From positions 1 through 64,000 of the forward strand of contig NZ_PJME01000053.1 in NCBI RefSeq assembly GCF_002954775.1: a DNA stretch of 64,000 bases, written 5' to 3'. A program made the position numbers and the translations under genes. The DNA comes from Streptomyces geranii (GTDB taxonomy: Bacteria > Actinomycetota > Actinomycetes > Streptomycetales > Streptomycetaceae). The notes under the pieces were generated by a model. It made no database searches. It was given only the letters and a program-made list of their open reading frames with translations, and was not told the DNA's origin. Positions within the stretch are counted from its first letter, which is position 1. Every line of letters starts with the position of its first letter. This document shows, piece after piece, positions 1 to 9,100 of the stretch.

Positions 1-13
1 GGCACCCGGCCGG

Positions 14-328
14 GTGGACGCCCGGATCGACGGCGGATCGGACGGTCAGGGCGGTTCCCGCCGCAGCCGTGCCGAGACCCAGCAGCACCTCCGCCAGCTG
101 CTCGACCAGATGGACCCGGAGGTGCGCGAGCGCGCGACGGGAACGTCCCGGCGGGAACTGGCCCGGGTGCTCATCGCCGAGTTCTCGCTCGACCTGGGGG
201 AGGACGCGGTGCGCAGTCACCTCAAGGACATCGAGGACGAGGACACGCAGCGTCAGGGCGGGGAGGTTCCCGCTCCCCGCAGCGATGGCGACCAGGTCGA
301 GACCGAGCACGAAAAGGCCACAGCGTGA
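14..328 (+). CDS. Small acidic hypothetical protein, possibly 5'-truncated
   Basis: About 104 residues from a GTG at 14, but the frame stays open to the first bases of the window, so the true start may lie upstream. The middle (GTSRRELARVLIAEF followed by GEDAVRSHLKDIED) looks like a short helical, possibly winged-helix, segment: an RREL..VL helix, a turn, then a second helix. The tail is highly charged. It lies on the same strand as the coupling-protein gene with a gap of about 280 bases, so cotranscription is possible but not shown. I do not recognise the family. Confidence 0.55.
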   Translation: MDARIDGGSDGQGGSRRSRAETQQHLRQLLDQMDPEVRERATGTSRRELARVLIAEFSLDLGEDAVRSHLKDIEDEDTQRQGGEVPAPRSDGDQVETEHEKATA

Positions 329-341
329 GTGCCCGGGACTG

Positions 342-392
342 TCGTCCACAGGGGCGGCCGACGGTCGCCGCGCTCACCGGAATCTATCCACA
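342..392 (+). promoter_or_regulatory. Two DnaA-box-like 9-mers
   Basis: TCGTCCACA at 342-350 and CTATCCACA at 384-392 lie 42 bases apart in the leader of the coupling gene. The Streptomyces DnaA box is close to TTGTCCACA, and each copy has two mismatches. Two copies are too few to call an origin. The rest of 329-610 shows nothing else convincing. Confidence 0.25.
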
Positions 393-610
393 GGCGGACG
401 GCTACAGCATGGGGCTGTCCGGTCTGGCGGGAAGTCTGCCCAGGTCAGCCCGCCCGGCGGGAAGCTGCGCGACCCAGCGCAGCAGGTCAGTAACGATGGG
501 CGATAACCATGCGGCGATTGTCAGTGCAGGGACGTATACCAACTGGAGTGGCCCCGGTGCGCTTTGAGCTTGGCGGCTACGCACCGAGGCCCGCTACGAA
601 GGGAACCTTC

Positions 611-3031
611 GTGAACAACGACAACATTAAGGGCAGCAGCACGATCGACTCGACCACTGGCGAATCCGTTGGGGAAGACATGGTCATCCCGGACGGCGCC
701 GGGCAGGACACCGACGGGCCCGCGCCCGCCCGGCTGCCGGTTCTCGCCTACGACCCGGCGCAGGTGTCCGGCTCGCTGACGCGTCTCAAGCACCAGCTGA
801 ACGAGCGGCCGACGGCCAGCTACACCGCGCTCGGCGCCGTGCCCGCCACGTTCCTGGCGGCCGGTCAGGCGCCCACGGGCGACACCGACGTCAGCTTCGG
901 CGAGGTCTTCGGCACGCTCGCCAACCTCGTCGGCGACCTGGTCGGCGGGCTCTTCTCCGCGCAGCCCATCGCTGGCACGGCCCTGGTGGTGGGGCTGGCG
1001 GGGGCGGGCTACATGTACCTCAAGGACGGTGCCTTCCTCGGCAACCTCGGCGGGGAGAGCGACGGGTTCGCCCCCGCCCGCGCCATCCGCAAGAACGTCA
1101 GCCGTCGCGCCTCGATCAGGAAGCGGAAGACGTACCGGCCGTCCCTCGCCGCCGTGCCCGGCCGTCACGTTCCCACCACCGAGGTGGCGGTGCGCATCGG
1201 CCGGGACCGCAAGACCGGCATTGAGATCTGGTCGCCGATCGAGGACAGCACCGTCGTCATCGCGCCGATGGGTAGCGGCAAGACCGGTCTGATCGGCAAC
1301 TTCGTTCTGGATGCCCCGGGTTCGGTGGTGGCCACCAGTACAAAGCCCGACATCGTGCGGCTGACCGCCGTGCAGCGAGGGCAGGCCGGTGCCCGGATCT
1401 GGATCTTCAACCCGCAGCAGCTCGGCGAGGGGAAGTTCCCCACGAACCTGGCCTGGGACCCGGTCGTCGGCTGCCGTGACCCCAAGACGGCCATCCGGCG
1501 GGCCAAGTACCTGCTCGACGGCTCCGACGCCACGGGCGGGCTGGAGGGGCGCGACTTCTGGAACAACCAGAGCTTCAAGGTCCTCAAGTCCTTCTTGTGG
1601 GCGGCCGACATGGCGGGCCTGACCCTGCTGGACGTCGCGCGCTGGTCGAAGAAGCCGATGGAGACCCCCGCAACCAAGATCTTCGAGCAGTACGAGGACC
1701 AGGCCCCGATCGGCTGGGCAGACGACCTGCAGCAGACTCAGGCGTCCGCGCAGCAGGGCAGCCGGTCCAAGACGACGACGCTCGACAACGTCTTCATGAC
1801 CCTGTCGAGCACCTTCGAGTGCCTGTCCCTGCCGGAGATCGCGCAGTCGATCCTGGACGCCCACCGCGCCGACATGCCCCAGTTCAACCCGATGGAGTTC
1901 ATCGAGTCGGGCACCGACACCGTGTACATCCTCGGCGAGGACACGGGCATCGGCGGCATCGGCCCGCTGTTCACGACCCTGACCGGGGACATCTACGAAG
2001 CCGCTCGCCGTCGCGGGCCCGCTCAGCCGGGCGAGCGCAACGACCCGCCGCTGAGCTTCGTGCTGGATGAGGCGGCGCTGATCTGCCCGGTGCCGCTGGA
2101 GAAGTGGACCGCCGACAGCCGCGGCCTGGGCATCACCGTGCACTCGGCATTCCAGTCCCGGGGCCAGATCCGCGACCGCTGGGGCTCCAACGGCTTCGAC
2201 ACCATCTGGGACAACTGCACCGCCCTGATCCTCGGCGGCCTCAAGGGCGACAACCACCTGGAGTCGCTCTCCAAGCTGAGCGGCCAGAAGCGGGTCAAGG
2301 AAGAGACCGGCTCCAGGGGGCCGGGCCCCAACGGCACGACCCAGACCAGCACCAGCTTCCGCTACGTCAAGGAAGCGACCATGTCGCCCGCCGACATCAT
2401 GAACCTGGAGCCGGGCGAGGTCCTGATGTTCCGCCGTCACATCGGCGGCTGCCTGGTGGCCCGTTACGACATGGTGTGGGCCCGCAAGGACGCCAAGAAG
2501 GTGGCGAAGGCGAACCAGAAGCTGGCCCGTGCCGAGCAGCGGATCCGGACCCGCAAGGCTGCTGCGGTGACCATCCCGCCCCTCGCTCCTGTCGAGGACT
2601 ACGCGCCTCCGATGCCGGTGGGCGCCCCGCCGGCCAGCCCGTGGGGCCCGGCGCCCGCCGCGCCCCCGGCCGCTCCGGCGGCCAGCGGCTGGGGTCCTGC
2701 CCCGCAGGCTCCCGCAGATCCCTGGGCGCCGCCGGCCCCGGCCGCGTCGACCAGCCCGTGGACCGCCGATCCGGCGGCCAGCGGCTGGACCTCCGGCACC
2801 CTGCCGGGCCCGCGCGAGCACCTGCGCGTCGTGCGCGGCGAGGTCCTCGACCCGCAGCACGCGGCCCCGGCCGAGCCCCCGGCTCCGGCCCCGGCGCCCG
2901 CACCGCCCGTCTTCAAGCCGACCGTTCACCTGGATGAGGTTCCGGCACAGCCGGAGCCCGCAGAGGAGAAGAAGGACGACGAGACCGCAGAGGGCGAGCC
3001 TCAGCGGCGCTGGAACATGGGGGCGTTCTAA
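611..3031 (+). CDS. VirD4/TraG-type conjugative coupling ATPase
   Basis: Probable type IV coupling protein of about 806 residues, which would bring the relaxase-DNA complex to the transfer channel at the membrane. The GTG at 611 is chosen because GAAGGGA sits about six bases upstream; the frame is open back to 509. One hydrophobic stretch near residue 130 (VVGLAGAGYMYL) could be a membrane anchor. A Walker A motif (APMGSGKTG, near residue 217) and a Walker B-like strand (LSFVLDEAALICP, near residue 485) follow at TraG/VirD4-like spacing. The last 170 residues are a Pro/Ala-rich, probably disordered tail. The downstream gene follows directly. The motifs are clear, but assignment to VirD4/TraG rather than a related FtsK/TraB pump rests on overall layout. 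Confidence 0.85.
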   Translation: MNNDNIKGSSTIDSTTGESVGEDMVIPDGAGQDTDGPAPARLPVLAYDPAQVSGSLTRLKHQLNERPTASYTALGAVPATFLAAGQAPTGDTDVSFGEVFGTLANLVGDLVGGLFSAQPIAGTALVVGLAGAGYMYLKDGAFLGNLGGESDGFAPARAIRKNVSRRASIRKRKTYRPSLAAVPGRHVPTTEVAVRIGRDRKTGIEIWSPIEDSTVVIAPMGSGKTGLIGNFVLDAPGSVVATSTKPDIVRLTAVQRGQAGARIWIFNPQQLGEGKFPTNLAWDPVVGCRDPKTAIRRAKYLLDGSDATGGLEGRDFWNNQSFKVLKSFLWAADMAGLTLLDVARWSKKPMETPATKIFEQYEDQAPIGWADDLQQTQASAQQGSRSKTTTLDNVFMTLSSTFECLSLPEIAQSILDAHRADMPQFNPMEFIESGTDTVYILGEDTGIGGIGPLFTTLTGDIYEAARRRGPAQPGERNDPPLSFVLDEAALICPVPLEKWTADSRGLGITVHSAFQSRGQIRDRWGSNGFDTIWDNCTALILGGLKGDNHLESLSKLSGQKRVKEETGSRGPGPNGTTQTSTSFRYVKEATMSPADIMNLEPGEVLMFRRHIGGCLVARYDMVWARKDAKKVAKANQKLARAEQRIRTRKAAAVTIPPLAPVEDYAPPMPVGAPPASPWGPAPAAPPAAPAASGWGPAPQAPADPWAPPAPAASTSPWTADPAASGWTSGTLPGPREHLRVVRGEVLDPQHAAPAEPPAPAPAPAPPVFKPTVHLDEVPAQPEPAEEKKDDETAEGEPQRRWNMGAF

Positions 3032-3691
3032 GTGGCAGTTCCCTCCCCGGACGAGATGCTCTACCAGGTGGTCGGGGACCTCGCGGTCCTCGGCAACCGG
3101 GTCAAGGTTCTGGAGGACCAGGACCTCGCCACCGCCGTGTCCGGCATCCAGCAGACCCTCGGCGACATCCATGAGGCCATCGAGGAGCTGCGCCCCGTCG
3201 GTGAAGACGGGGAAGGGGCCGGTCCCGGAACCGCCCCCGACTGGACCAAGGTAGACAAGGACGAAGCCAGGGAGCTGTGGGACTGGCTGATCTTCTGGTG
3301 CCGGGACGTGCTGCGCCCGATGTACGGGCTGCAGGTCTGGCGTCCCTGCTGGTACCAGCACCCGGAGCTGCGCATCATGCTCACGTGGCTGTGCGCGCAC
3401 TGGCACTGGTCGTACGAGAAGAAGGCACCACCGACCCGGGCCGCTGAGTGGCACACCCGGTGGTGGCCCTTCGTCAAGGACTTCATGGTCCGGGAGTTGG
3501 AGGGCTGCGGGTACCCGGTCGCAGACCGCAAGATGCTCCACCCGATCGAGTTCCGGGTCCTCGACCCCAGCAAGCCCGACGACCGCACCCCGGCGGTCGA
3601 CGAGAACGCCTTCGAGGACGGCTACCTCTCCGAGTACGTGATCGAGCACATCAGTCGCCGACCGGATCCGCCGGAGAAGTCGGACGACTGA
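3032..3691 (+). CDS. DUF4913-like protein
   Basis: 219 residues; the GTG start follows the coupling-protein stop directly, so the two are probably cotranscribed and translationally coupled. The N-terminus is helical (coiled-coil-like). The core is rich in Trp and His, with LWDWLIFWCRDVL, then WRPCWYQHPELRIMLTWLCAHW. This spacing matches my memory of DUF4913 proteins, which occur on actinobacterial plasmids and integrative elements beside transfer genes. Function is unknown, and a role in transfer is inferred from position only. A 34-bp perfect palindrome lies just past the stop. Confidence 0.75.
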   Translation: MAVPSPDEMLYQVVGDLAVLGNRVKVLEDQDLATAVSGIQQTLGDIHEAIEELRPVGEDGEGAGPGTAPDWTKVDKDEARELWDWLIFWCRDVLRPMYGLQVWRPCWYQHPELRIMLTWLCAHWHWSYEKKAPPTRAAEWHTRWWPFVKDFMVRELEGCGYPVADRKMLHPIEFRVLDPSKPDDRTPAVDENAFEDGYLSEYVIEHISRRPDPPEKSDD

Positions 3692-3710
3692 CCGGACCGG
3701 CGACAGATGA

Positions 3711-3744
3711 AGGGGGAGTCACCCAAATTTGGGTGACTCCCCCT
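3711..3744. repeat. 34-bp perfect palindrome containing a parS-like core
   Basis: A perfect palindrome between two convergent gene ends. Its 20-bp core, GTCACCCAAATTTGGGTGAC (3718-3737), recurs at 4008-4027 and 15058-15077. The outer GC-rich arms could also form a terminator hairpin for both neighbours. Recurrence of the core and closeness to the par genes favour a protein-binding site, with termination as a possible second role. Confidence 0.75.
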
Positions 3745-3761
3745 CTGCATGCCCCGGGTGG

Positions 3762-4856
3762 CTACCGGTTCTTGAGAACCTCCTCGGCGGCCTCCGCGAT
3801 GGACCGGGCCACTGTGCTGATCTCCTTGAGCGTCTCCGGGCGCGCGCCCCGAAGTGCTCCGGCCTCGAACCCGATCTGGTACCCCTGCAGTTGACTGAGG
3901 ACGGCGGCGGCCCGCTGCTGCTGCACGTCGTCGACGATTTCGGCGTCCACCACGATCTCGTCGCCGTCGTCCTCGACCTCGGCCGCGGGGATCTCGTCCC
4001 CCTCCGAGTCACCCAAATTTGGGTGACCGCCGGTCGGGAACTCGCCCTGCTCCTGGGTGTCCGGTTCGGCGACCACGGGGGTGGGCTCCGCCTCGACCGG
4101 GGCCTTCTCCTTCTTGGCGGCCCGCGCCGGCTTCGGCTTGGGCTTCGCCTCGATCGCCCGCTGGAAGGTGCTCGACGTCGTCAGCGCCGGCGTCTCCGCG
4201 GCCTTCGCCAACTCGACCAGCCCCACGACGACCTCGGCCGTGACCCGGTGCTTGCGCTCGGCGGCCCATCCCCTCAGCGCCACGTACGCGCGGGCGGTCA
4301 CGTCCTGGCCGTGCTGCTCGACCATGGGCAGCAGCAGCTGCACGTGGGAGTCGGGGATCGCGCGGGGCCGGTCCTGCTGCTCGGTGATGGTCTTGAGCAG
4401 GGGCCACTGCTGAATCCGACGGTTGACCTCGCTCTCTGACTCCCCGAACCGGTCCTCGCAGTAGATCGGCCACGTGCGGCCGTCCTGGCGGTACAGGCGC
4501 CGGGAGCGGATGGCGTGTGCCGCCTTCCACTTCATCCACTCGGCCCGGTTCCCGTGGTGAAGGGCGGCCTCGCAGTGCTCCAGGTCGTCGACCTCCTGCG
4601 GCGTCAGATCGCCCTCGGCGTCGATCTCCTTGGGTTCGGGCAGCAGGTCCGGGGTGAAGGGCTGCGGCCGGTAGGGCTCCACCGGGGCGGCCGGCGGGTC
4701 CGGGACGACCTCGCCGCCCGGTGAGGGGATGGCCACCGAAGCCTCGGCTCCGGACGCTCCTACGCTCTCTCGCCCAGCGGCGGCCTCACGCTCCCGGCGT
4801 TCGCGCTCTTCCTTCTCCCGCTGCTTCAAGAGCTTCTGGTAGTTGGTGGCGCTCAC
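3762..4856 (-). CDS. ParB-like DNA-binding partition partner
   Basis: 364 residues from a GTG whose last two bases overlap the stop of the ParA gene (GTGA), a typical par operon layout. The N-terminus is a charged helix (QREKEERERREREA). The middle contains WPIYCEDRFGESESEVNRRIQQW, which reads like a helix-turn-helix. A Lys/Pro/Ala linker and an acidic helical C-terminus follow. No classical ParB box is visible, so ParB is called from position and shape. A parS-like palindrome (4008-4027) lies inside the coding region and encodes GGHPNLGDSE. If the protein binds that site, it binds within its own gene. Confidence 0.6.
   Translation of the reverse strand: MSATNYQKLLKQREKEERERREREAAAGRESVGASGAEASVAIPSPGGEVVPDPPAAPVEPYRPQPFTPDLLPEPKEIDAEGDLTPQEVDDLEHCEAALHHGNRAEWMKWKAAHAIRSRRLYRQDGRTWPIYCEDRFGESESEVNRRIQQWPLLKTITEQQDRPRAIPDSHVQLLLPMVEQHGQDVTARAYVALRGWAAERKHRVTAEVVVGLVELAKAAETPALTTSSTFQRAIEAKPKPKPARAAKKEKAPVEAEPTPVVAEPDTQEQGEFPTGGHPNLGDSEGDEIPAAEVEDDGDEIVVDAEIVDDVQQQRAAAVLSQLQGYQIGFEAGALRGARPETLKEISTVARSIAEAAEEVLKNR
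4008..4027. repeat. parS-like palindrome, copy inside the ParB-like gene
   Basis: GTCACCCAAATTTGGGTGAC, identical to the cores at 3718-3737 and 15058-15077, but here within coding sequence. The AT centre stands out against its GC-rich surroundings, which argues for selection on DNA sequence as well as protein. Confidence 0.7.
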
Positions 4857-5503
4857 GGCAGCAGTCCCTTCTCCTTCATCTCGACGACCAGGCCCCCGAA
4901 GGGGGTGTCCTTCGCGCCGGTGATCGGGAAGTTCATGCTGTGCGCGTACTGCCCCATGGTGGGGATCACCGTGGTGAAGACGCTCCATCCCGCGTTTTCC
5001 ATGCGTTCCGCGTAGAACTTCGTCATGCCCTTGTCGCGGGGGCTGCTGGGGTTACAGCGGTTGAGTAGGACCCACGTGGGCGCTGGCTTTCCGTCCGCGC
5101 GGAAGACCGCGCTGCGCTTGATGATGTCCCTGAACGGGGTGTCGTCCACGGGCTTTTCGACACGCAACCAGTCGGCCTCGGTCGGGGCCAGGTGCAGGAT
5201 CACCAGGTCGGCGACCCTGAACAGGCTGTCGGTGATCGCCGGGTGGTTCTCGCTGTGGCCGCAGTCCACCAGGTTGATCTTCCCCTCGGGAAGCTCGACC
5301 TCCTCGTGGAAGCGGGACGTCGCCTTGAGGTGAACCTCGAAGGAGAAGCTCCCGGCCCCCGGCTGCGACCAGGCCCAGAACTGCATGCTGTGGTCCGCGT
5401 CGAACCCCTCGACGTCGTACCCGTGCTCCTGGAGGGCGTGACCGAACCAGGCGGTGTCCGTCGTCTTCCCGGAGGTTCTGGGACTGGCATTCACGATGAG
5501 CAT
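4853..5503 (-). CDS. parA: ParA-type partition ATPase
   Basis: 216 residues, a short ParA/MinD-type P-loop ATPase. The N-terminus MLIVNASPRTSGKTT carries a deviant Walker A (SPRTSGKTT) directly after the first strand. INLVDCGHSENHP is the switch II/Walker B-like strand, and VLLNRCNP fits the base-recognition strand. At this length it lacks the extra N-terminal HTH of type Ia ParA, so it resembles type Ib. The next gene overlaps by four bases. It would act with that protein and the palindromic sites to segregate the replicon. Nucleotide-binding motifs are clear; the partition role is inferred from context. Confidence 0.78.
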   Translation of the reverse strand: MLIVNASPRTSGKTTDTAWFGHALQEHGYDVEGFDADHSMQFWAWSQPGAGSFSFEVHLKATSRFHEEVELPEGKINLVDCGHSENHPAITDSLFRVADLVILHLAPTEADWLRVEKPVDDTPFRDIIKRSAVFRADGKPAPTWVLLNRCNPSSPRDKGMTKFYAERMENAGWSVFTTVIPTMGQYAHSMNFPITGAKDTPFGGLVVEMKEKGLLP

Positions 5504-5577
5504 GGCGCTGAGCCTAGGGCTACTCCTGAGATCAACACATCAGCATGGGGCACGTTGACCGGCGGGTTGACGTGGAA

Positions 5578-5605
5578 AGGCCCGCCCGGGTGACCGGACG
5601 GGCCT
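5578..5605 (-). terminator. Hairpin after the 5627 gene
   Basis: Imperfect inverted repeat (12-bp arms, one mismatch, 4-base loop), followed on the minus strand by TTTCC. It lies between the end of the 5627 gene and the ParA promoter region. The rest of 5504-5626 holds two GTCAAC repeats and no gene. Confidence 0.5.
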
Positions 5606-5626
5606 CAGCGCGGGGGTGGCGGTGCG

Positions 5627-6082
5627 TCAGCTGCTCTGCCAGATCAGCCAGGGCTGGTCCTCGGTGGCGCCGCGGACCCACATCACCGCGTGCTGCACGC
5701 CGTTGGCGTGGGTGCGGCGCGGGCCGGTGCGCATCGCCTCGTCGGCTGCGTCGTCCTCTTCGCGCAGCTGCTGGGCGTCGGGGATGCCGGTGCGGCCGGT
5801 GTAGGGGGCGGCGGCCCGGCCGCTCACCCACCGGTAGGCGTCACGGACCCCGTCGAAGAACTCGGGGAGTTCGTAGCCCTCGCGCACGGCCAGCTCGATG
5901 TTGTCGAGCAGGCGGGTGATGTCGGCGAAGGTGCGGCGGCCGACGGTGAGCGCGGGCGGGGCGACGGGCGGCGGCGCCGGCCACTGCTGGCCCGTCGGCG
6001 CTCCGGCCGGGGCCGCGGCGCCGGTCCTGTTCCACGAGGGAGTGTCAGCCATACCAAAGACGGTAGCGCCCGGCACGGACAC
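5627..6082 (-). CDS. Hypothetical protein beside the relaxase
   Basis: 151 residues from a GTG at 6082; a start at the ATG at 6052 (MADTPSWNR) is equally possible, and neither has a strong ribosome site. The first third is Ala/Pro-rich. The core (TFADITRLLDNIELAVREGYELPEFFDGVRDAYRWV) is amphipathic helix, and the end (VQHAVMWVRGATEDQPWLIWQ) is strand-rich. It sits 24 bases after the relaxase gene and is probably read in the same transcript. Family not recognised. Confidence 0.6.
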   Translation of the reverse strand: MSVPGATVFGMADTPSWNRTGAAAPAGAPTGQQWPAPPPVAPPALTVGRRTFADITRLLDNIELAVREGYELPEFFDGVRDAYRWVSGRAAAPYTGRTGIPDAQQLREEDDAADEAMRTGPRRTHANGVQHAVMWVRGATEDQPWLIWQSS

Positions 6083-6106
6083 CGGGCAGCACGTTCCCGG
6101 GAGCCG

Positions 6107-9100
6107 CTACAGGTCCATGTCCCCATCGAAGTCCAGCTCAGGCAGCGCGGGGGCAGGCTCGGGCGCCTGGACGACGGGCTCCCGCCCGGCCATGGTGTGC
6201 TCGGCCTCGGCGATGTCGCGGCCGATGCGGGCCCACGGGTCGTCGAACCCGTGGTCGATCCGCTCGCGCTCCATGTCCTCGGACCGCTCCGGCGTCTGAC
6301 CGGCGGCCTCCCGCTCCCGCGTCTTCTCGGCGGCCCGCTCCTCCAGGATGCGGTGCGCCTCCTGGGCCATCTCCATCGCCCGCCGCAGCTCTTCCTCGGT
6401 GTTCGGCTGAGCCGGGGCGGACGACCGCGCGGCCGGCGCGGTGCCGGTCTCCGTGTCCGGCTCCAGCTCCGGCTCCGCTTCCGGGGTGCGGCGCTCCAGC
6501 TCGGTGCGGGCGAGGTCGGCCTCGTCGCGGACGACCTGGGTCTCCTCGGCCCACCGCTCGCGGGTCTCGTGGACCTCCCGCAGCCTGCCGGCACGGTCGC
6601 CCATCGTCTGCGCGATGTTCTCCGAGGTGTCCGCCCGGTCCAGCGTCTCGCGGACCCGCTGCGAGGGGTCGATCTCGGCCTGCAGGGTCCCGACACCCGT
6701 CTGCAGGGCCATCGCCTGCGCGAGGGCCTGCTGGTGCTCGTTGTACCCGGTCACCTTCGAGACGTTGAACATCGTCTCGTTGACCTTCGCCTCGTGCTCG
6801 GCGGCTTCCTTCTCCGCCATCTCCTGGGCGGTGAGCCGCAGCTGGGTGGCCTGGTCGGCGTAGTTCCGCTCGGCGGTGTACGCCTTCTGCATCGAGTCGC
6901 CCACGTACGGCGGCGCCCACTCCTGCTCGCGCTCGCCCCGCTCGACCATCTGCCGCAGCGTCTCCTCGGAGGCACGCGCGACGTCGGCCTCCTTGTCGTC
7001 GACCCCCAGCGCAAGGCGGGCGCTCTCCCACGCGGTGTGTGCCTCGACCGCGCCCTTCGGCGGGGCCTGGCCGATCGCGTTGCGCTCGTCGTCGTAGCCG
7101 TGGGCCTCGCGGTACCGCTCGACCCGGCCGGCCTTGCGCTCCCAGTCGGCGCGCTCGGTCGGGTCCTCCGGGACCGGGCCCAGCCGGTCCAGGGCCCAAG
7201 CCGGCGGGTCTTCGGCGACCCGCTGGCCCAGCCGCTCGGTGCGCTCGTCCATCTCGACGGCCCACTCCTGCATGAACCGGCCCAGGTCGCCGTCGAGCTG
7301 CGGGGTGCGGGCGGAGTAGGAGTCCATGGCCTCCCGCTGCGCCTCACGCTCGGCCTGCTGCCGCGCCCGGACCTCGTCGTCCTGTCCGGCGTGCAGGACC
7401 TCCACGCCCAGGTCGAACGCTTCCTGCTGCTTCATCAGCTCGGCGAAGTGCTCGTTCACTTCCTCCGTCGGCACCACGGGCTCGGTCTCGGGGGTGTCGA
7501 CCAGCGCGGCGACCTCGGCGTCCGTGACCTCGCGGGCGGCGTCCTGGACCGCTTCCAGCTCCGCCTCCTGCTGCTCGCGCGTCTCCTCGTCGGTCCCCGC
7601 CTGCAGGGTCTCGACGCCCGTCTGCAGGGCGAGGGTCTGGCGCAGCAGCTCGGCCTGGTGCTCGTCGACGACCGGCTGGTCGGCTGCCTCGGCCAGCTCG
7701 CGCAGCCGCTCGGGGTCGACCGGCGTGTGGGCGGCCTCGATCGCCTCGTTGACCTTGCGGACCTGTTCGGCGAGCGCGGCGCGCTGCTCGGCCTCCTCCG
7801 CCCGGATCTGCTGGCGCTCGATCATGTTGACCGCGGCCTTCAGCCGGTGGTGCAGGGTCTTGCTGAGGTCCTCGGCCGTCTCCACCTCGCGGGAGCGGAT
7901 GGTGCGCACCATCAGGTCCTCGACGTCGTGGCCCTGCTCCTCGGCATGCCGGGCCAGCCGCATCAGGGAGCCCCACGCCTCGCTGGACTTGGCGCGCTCG
8001 TAGTCGTCCACGCCGAGCGTCTGCAGCAGGGTGGTGCCGTACCTCTTCTCGGCGTCTTGCTCCTTCACGCCCGACCACACCGGCTCCAGCACCGCGAGGT
8101 TCTCGCGCCGGTCCAGCTCGGCCTCGATCGTCTTGGTCGCGGTCTGCTCCAGCCCGCTGCGCTGCAGCACGCCGTCCAGCGTCGCGAGGTGGTGCGGGAT
8201 GTCCTCGCGCTTGAGGTTCTGCTCCGGCCGGTGGGTGATGACCCACGCGTAGTTGCCGCTCTCGCCACGGGTGAGCATGACGTACAGCGACTCGCGGGTG
8301 CCCGACCCGTCGACCAGGCTGTGACACACGCCGACCGTGCGGCCCTGGGCACCGTGCACCGTGGCCGCGTACGCCAGCTCGACGTGCTCCTTCACATAGA
8401 CGGAGGGCAGGTGCATCTGGGAGCCGTCCTCCAGCCGCACCATCAGCGACCCGTTGTCGCTGATCCCGGTCACCTTCGCCACCGTGCGGTTGACGGCGAA
8501 CGACCCGTTCTCCGCGGTGATGCGCCGGTTGTTGCGGCGCAGCTGGATCAGGTCGCCGACACCCGCCTTGGTCTCGATCCCGTGGTCCTCGCGTCCGGTA
8601 CGCAGCACCACACCGTGCTCGGAGACCCGCCCGTCGCGGACCAGGTCGGCGCGCACCCGGGCCGACAGCTCCGCGACCTGGGCGTTGTCCTGAGCGATGA
8701 GCAGCGGGTTCTTGCCGTCGAGGAAGTCGGTCAGCCACGCCTGGTAGGCGCGCTCGGTCATCTCCTCGGCGCCACCGCCCTGCAGCCGGCCGTGCAGCTC
8801 GTACTCGGTGAGCGACTCGGTGTCGCCGGTGCGCAGCTGCAGGGAGGCGTCCGCCTCCCACTGGCGGGTGGTCTTCTCGCCGGTGATCGGGTCGGTGTCG
8901 CGGAAGCGGCGGACCTCGTCGAGGACGTGGACGCCGGGCGCCTGCTCGACCCACTGGGCGAAGACGCCACCGGCGCCGACGCTGGTGAGCTGGTGGTGGT
9001 CACCGGCCGGGACGCACTTAGCGCCCGCGGCCTCGATCAGCGCGCGGACCTTGTCCAGGTCGTCGGTGTTGGTCATGCCGGACTCGTCGAGGATGACCAG

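Noticed and set aside
384..392. DnaA-box cluster as a replication origin
   Set aside because: Only two imperfect boxes; Streptomyces origins carry many. Kept only as a low-confidence note.
521..3649. Long minus-strand frame antisense to the coupling protein
   Set aside because: It is the complement of a gene with clear Walker motifs; its translation is Arg/Gly/Leu/Val-rich with no domain. High GC gives long antisense frames.
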